Source of the DNA: an uncultured Acetatifactor sp.
GTDB lineage: Bacteria; Bacillota; Clostridia; Lachnospirales; Lachnospiraceae
DNA: 6,158 bases
Direction: 5' to 3'
Assembly: GCA_910585665.1 (NCBI GenBank)
Contig: CAJUFI010000078.1
Span: 1 to 6,158, forward strand
In this document: in pieces, positions 4,225 through 6,158 of the stretch
How positions within the stretch are numbered: position 1 is the first letter of the stretch
How the letters are laid out: every line of letters starts with the position of its first letter
Notes under the pieces: model-generated
Seen by the model: the letters and a program-made list of their open reading frames with translations, nothing else
Told to the model about the DNA's origin: nothing
The model's database searches: none
Program-made: the position numbers and the translations under genes

Positions 4225-5970
4225 ATGGAGAGAATAGAGTCTGATATCAGGGAACTGGTGGAATATGGAGTGCGGACGGGGCTGGTGCCCCGGGAGGATG
4301 TGGTCTTTACGGTCAACCGTCTGCTGGAGCTGTTCGGGCTGGAGGAATTTGGCGAAGGTTCGGAGCTGCCGGAGGGCATGGACGGCGTGGTCAGCGCAGA
4401 GGGCATGGACAGCGGGGACAACATGGACGGGAAAGCTTCCCGGGATCCGGAGGAAAGCACGGAGAGACAGATGAATGCCCGGAAGGAAGGGTGTAATCCT
4501 GGTGAGCCCGGGGAAGGGATGTGCGAGGAAGAGAGGCATTGCTCTGGGGAAAGGCGGCATAGCTCCGGGGAAAGAACGTCCGGGGAGACACGGCAGGGTT
4601 CCGGCGAGGAAGCGCTGGCAGCAGAGCTGGAGGGAATCCTGAACCGCATGTGCGACTACGCCTATGAGAAAGGTCTCATTGCCGAAAACGGCGTAGTGTA
4701 CCGGGATTTGTTCGACACGAAGATTATGAGTATGCTGATGCCCAGGCCCAGCGAGGTCATCCGCAGATTCCGGCAGCTGTACGAGACGGAATCCCCCAGG
4801 GCGGCTACGGATTATTATTACAGACTCAGCCAGGATTCCGATTACATCCGCAGATACCGCATCGCCAGGGATATGAAATGGATTGCGCCCACGAAATACG
4901 GCGACCTGGACATCACCATCAACCTGTCCAAGCCGGAGAAGGATCCCAAGGCCATCGCCGCCGCCAGGAACGCCAGGCAGTCCGGCTATCCCAAGTGCCT
5001 GCTCTGCCGGGAGAACGAGGGCTACGCGGGCCGCATCAACCATCCCGCCAGGCAGAACCACCGCATCATCCCGGTGACAATCAACGGCAGCCAGTGGGGC
5101 TTCCAGTACTCGCCCTATGTGTACTACAACGAGCACTGCATCGTGTTCAATTTCCAGCATGTGCCCATGAAGATAGACCATGCCGCGTTCTGCAAGCTGT
5201 TCGATTTCGTGAAGCAGTTCCCGCACTATTTCGTGGGGTCCAACGCGGATCTCCCCATTGTGGGCGGCTCCATTTTGAGCCATGACCATTTCCAGGGCGG
5301 CCATTATGAGTTTGCCATGGCCAAGGCTCCTGTGGAGAGGACATTTGCTGTGGAGGGCTTTGAGGATGTTTCGGCGGGTGTGGTGAAATGGCCCATGTCG
5401 GTGATTCGCCTGAACGGGCCGGACAGCGACCGCATCATTGGGCTGGCAGACAGGATACTGGAAAAGTGGCGTGAGTTTACGGATGAAGGCGCATTTGTGT
5501 ACGCTTATACGGATAACGAGCCCCACAATACCATTACCCCCATCGCCAGGAAGCGGGGGGAGAATTTCGAGCTGGACCTGGTGCTGCGCAACAATATCAC
5601 CACCGAGGAGCACCCCCTGGGCGTCTACCATCCCCACGCGAAGCTCCACCATATCAAGAAAGAAAATATCGGCCTGATAGAGGTGATGGGGCTGGCTGTG
5701 CTTCCCGCCCGGCTGAAAGAGGAGATGGCTCAGCTGAAAGCCGCCATGTTGTCCGGTGCGGATTTGCGGGCGGACGAACTGCTGGCGAAGCATGCGGACT
5801 GGGTGGAGGAATTTGCGCCCAAGTATGACAAGATAGATGCATCTGACATCGACAGCGTCATTGAGAAAGAAATCGGCCTGGTGTTCATGGAGGTGCTGGA
5901 GGACGCAGGTGTGTACAAGCGGACCCCGGAGGGCCAGGCGGCTTTTGACAGATTTATACAGAGTATTTGA
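4225..5970 (+). CDS. galT: UDP-glucose--hexose-1-phosphate uridylyltransferase, class II, with extra N-terminal segment
   Basis: Cytosolic Leloir enzyme that exchanges galactose-1-phosphate with UDP-glucose, giving UDP-galactose and glucose-1-phosphate. It is the class II type typical of Firmicutes, which lacks the HPH motif context of the E. coli enzyme. The class II active-site signature is present at residues 342-359 (from ATG 4225), including GGSILSHDHFQGG with His353 and His355. Other family blocks are SQDSDYIRRYRIA, GDLDITINLSKPEKDPKAIA, a CLLC pair (Cys258, Cys261), YVYYNEHCIVFN, EPHNTITPIARKRG and HHIKKENIGLIEVMGLAVLPARL. The length is 581 residues against about 490-510 for the family; the excess is one low-complexity segment at about residues 52-128, described separately. 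The catalytic part is complete, so activity is likely. galK lies upstream beyond the repeat array, and a terminator follows directly, so galT ends its transcript. galE is not adjacent. Confidence 0.95.
   Translation: MERIESDIRELVEYGVRTGLVPREDVVFTVNRLLELFGLEEFGEGSELPEGMDGVVSAEGMDSGDNMDGKASRDPEESTERQMNARKEGCNPGEPGEGMCEEERHCSGERRHSSGERTSGETRQGSGEEALAAELEGILNRMCDYAYEKGLIAENGVVYRDLFDTKIMSMLMPRPSEVIRRFRQLYETESPRAATDYYYRLSQDSDYIRRYRIARDMKWIAPTKYGDLDITINLSKPEKDPKAIAAARNARQSGYPKCLLCRENEGYAGRINHPARQNHRIIPVTINGSQWGFQYSPYVYYNEHCIVFNFQHVPMKIDHAAFCKLFDFVKQFPHYFVGSNADLPIVGGSILSHDHFQGGHYEFAMAKAPVERTFAVEGFEDVSAGVVKWPMSVIRLNGPDSDRIIGLADRILEKWREFTDEGAFVYAYTDNEPHNTITPIARKRGENFELDLVLRNNITTEEHPLGVYHPHAKLHHIKKENIGLIEVMGLAVLPARLKEEMAQLKAAMLSGADLRADELLAKHADWVEEFAPKYDKIDASDIDSVIEKEIGLVFMEVLEDAGVYKRTPEGQAAFDRFIQSI
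4378..4608 (+). repeat. Low-complexity, internally repetitive insertion in galT
   Basis: About 77 codons with no counterpart that I know in class II GalT proteins. They lie between the conserved N-terminal helix pair (NRLLELFGLEEF) and the segment LEGILNRMCDYAYEKGL. The protein is rich in Gly, Glu, Ser, Asp and Arg, probably disordered, and made of short repeats: EGMDG, EGMDS and DNMDG first, then four SGE units (CSGER, SSGER, TSGET, GSGEE). At the DNA level GAGGGCATGGAC occurs exactly at 4372-4383 and 4399-4410. In other members a short acidic linker sits at this place, so repeat expansion of that linker is the simplest origin. The frame is kept throughout. Confidence 0.7.
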
Positions 5971-5978
5971 GAAATATG

Positions 5979-6010
5979 ACAGGGTTGTCGGTTGGCAGCC
6001 CTGTTTGTCT
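5979..6010 (+). terminator. Rho-independent terminator after galT
   Basis: ACAGGGTTG (5979-5987) pairs with CAGCCCTGT (5996-6004), nine pairs with one G-U, over an eight-base loop, and TTGTCTT follows. It starts nine bases after the galT stop, which fits the end of the gal transcript. The U-tract is interrupted, so strength is moderate. Confidence 0.7.
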
Positions 6011-6052
6011 TATGCGGCCGTTTACGAATTCTGTAAGAAAGCGAAATCAAAA

Positions 6053-6082
6053 TTGGATATTTCAGAATCGTTGTGCTATACT
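6053..6082 (+). promoter_or_regulatory. Candidate sigma-A promoter with extended -10
   Basis: TTGGAT (6053-6058) and TATACT (6077-6082) are separated by 18 bases, and the -10 is preceded by TGC, giving the extended form TGCTATACT. It lies beyond the galT terminator, so it should drive a separate transcript starting near 6089 and running off the right edge. Confidence 0.6.
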
Positions 6083-6099
6083 GGAAAAAGGAGAGGCGT

Positions 6100-6154
6100 G
6101 GGCACGGGCGGGGTAGATGCGGAACTGGAACAGCATCTGCCCCGTCCAGTGCCC
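6100..6154 (+). other. Strong long hairpin just downstream of the promoter
   Basis: The arms 6100-6120 and 6133-6154 are near-perfect complements (about 20 pairs, one bulge and a few wobbles or mismatches), GC-rich, with a 12-base loop. GGGCAC at the outer end matches GTGCCC, and GTAGATGC at the loop end matches GCATCTGC with a G-U pair. It would form almost at the 5' end of the transcript from the promoter at 6053-6082. It may be a leader attenuator, a small RNA or a palindromic repeat. An AAGGAGAGG at 6086-6094 and GTG at 6098 also open a frame to the window end, so a coding start folded into the hairpin cannot be ruled out. The window ends before any U-run could be seen. Confidence 0.55.
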
Positions 6155-6158
6155 CAGA

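Noticed and set aside
4144..5793. Open frame of 549 codons on the minus strand opposite galT
   Set aside because: It mirrors the galT codon pattern. It is rich in His, Gln and Pro runs, has no recognisable domain, and the opposite strand is an unambiguous GalT.
6098..6158. Start of a new protein gene with GTG at 6098
   Set aside because: The frame is open to the window end and has a Shine-Dalgarno-like sequence. It lies entirely in a hairpin, and the nearest promoter would start transcription within that sequence; too short to support.

Overview
The window looks like chromosomal DNA of a Lachnospiraceae-type gut Clostridium. The basis is a class II (Firmicutes-type) galactose-1-phosphate uridylyltransferase, a clostridial galactokinase, a DUF5688-like protein, and a fragment of the AAA-ATPase-like/PD-(D/E)XK nuclease family that is abundant in this group. 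All genes lie on the + strand. Coding DNA of galK and galT is fairly GC-rich, while the 2.16-2.6 kb stretch is clearly AT-richer. These assignments rest on recognised motifs and remembered family features, not on searches.

Layout. Bases 1-57 do not match the family to which the next gene belongs and look like a foreign edge, perhaps the end of an insertion sequence or a rearrangement point. Bases 58-1074 are the C-terminal part of an AAA-ATPase-like/PD-(D/E)XK nuclease protein that has lost its ATP-binding N-terminus. Bases 1139-2158 encode a DUF5688-like protein of unknown function with a TTG start. Bases 2159-2598 hold two hairpins and a NUDIX hydrolase remnant that lacks the NUDIX box. Bases 2599-3762 are galK. 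Bases 3763-4224 are non-coding and dominated by three exact-length 103-bp tandem repeats, each able to form a long hairpin. Bases 4225-5970 are galT, with an extra low-complexity segment of about 77 residues near its N-terminus. A terminator follows at about 5979-6010, then a promoter-like sequence (6053-6082) leading straight into a large hairpin (6100-6154) at the window edge.

Function. galK and galT encode consecutive Leloir steps: galactose to galactose-1-phosphate, then exchange with UDP-glucose to give UDP-galactose and glucose-1-phosphate. The epimerase galE is not in the window. The two genes share a strand but are separated by the repeat array, so the array probably sits in the galK-galT transcript, or between two transcripts, and could affect termination, processing or stability there.

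The most unusual signal is the 103-bp repeat array. Its three units differ at roughly a fifth of positions, yet the stem arms change in a compensatory way, which suggests selection for structure or a palindromic mobile repeat. The extra segment of GalT and the strong hairpin just downstream of the promoter at the right edge are secondary points of interest. I found no CRISPR array, tRNA, rRNA or complete mobile element.
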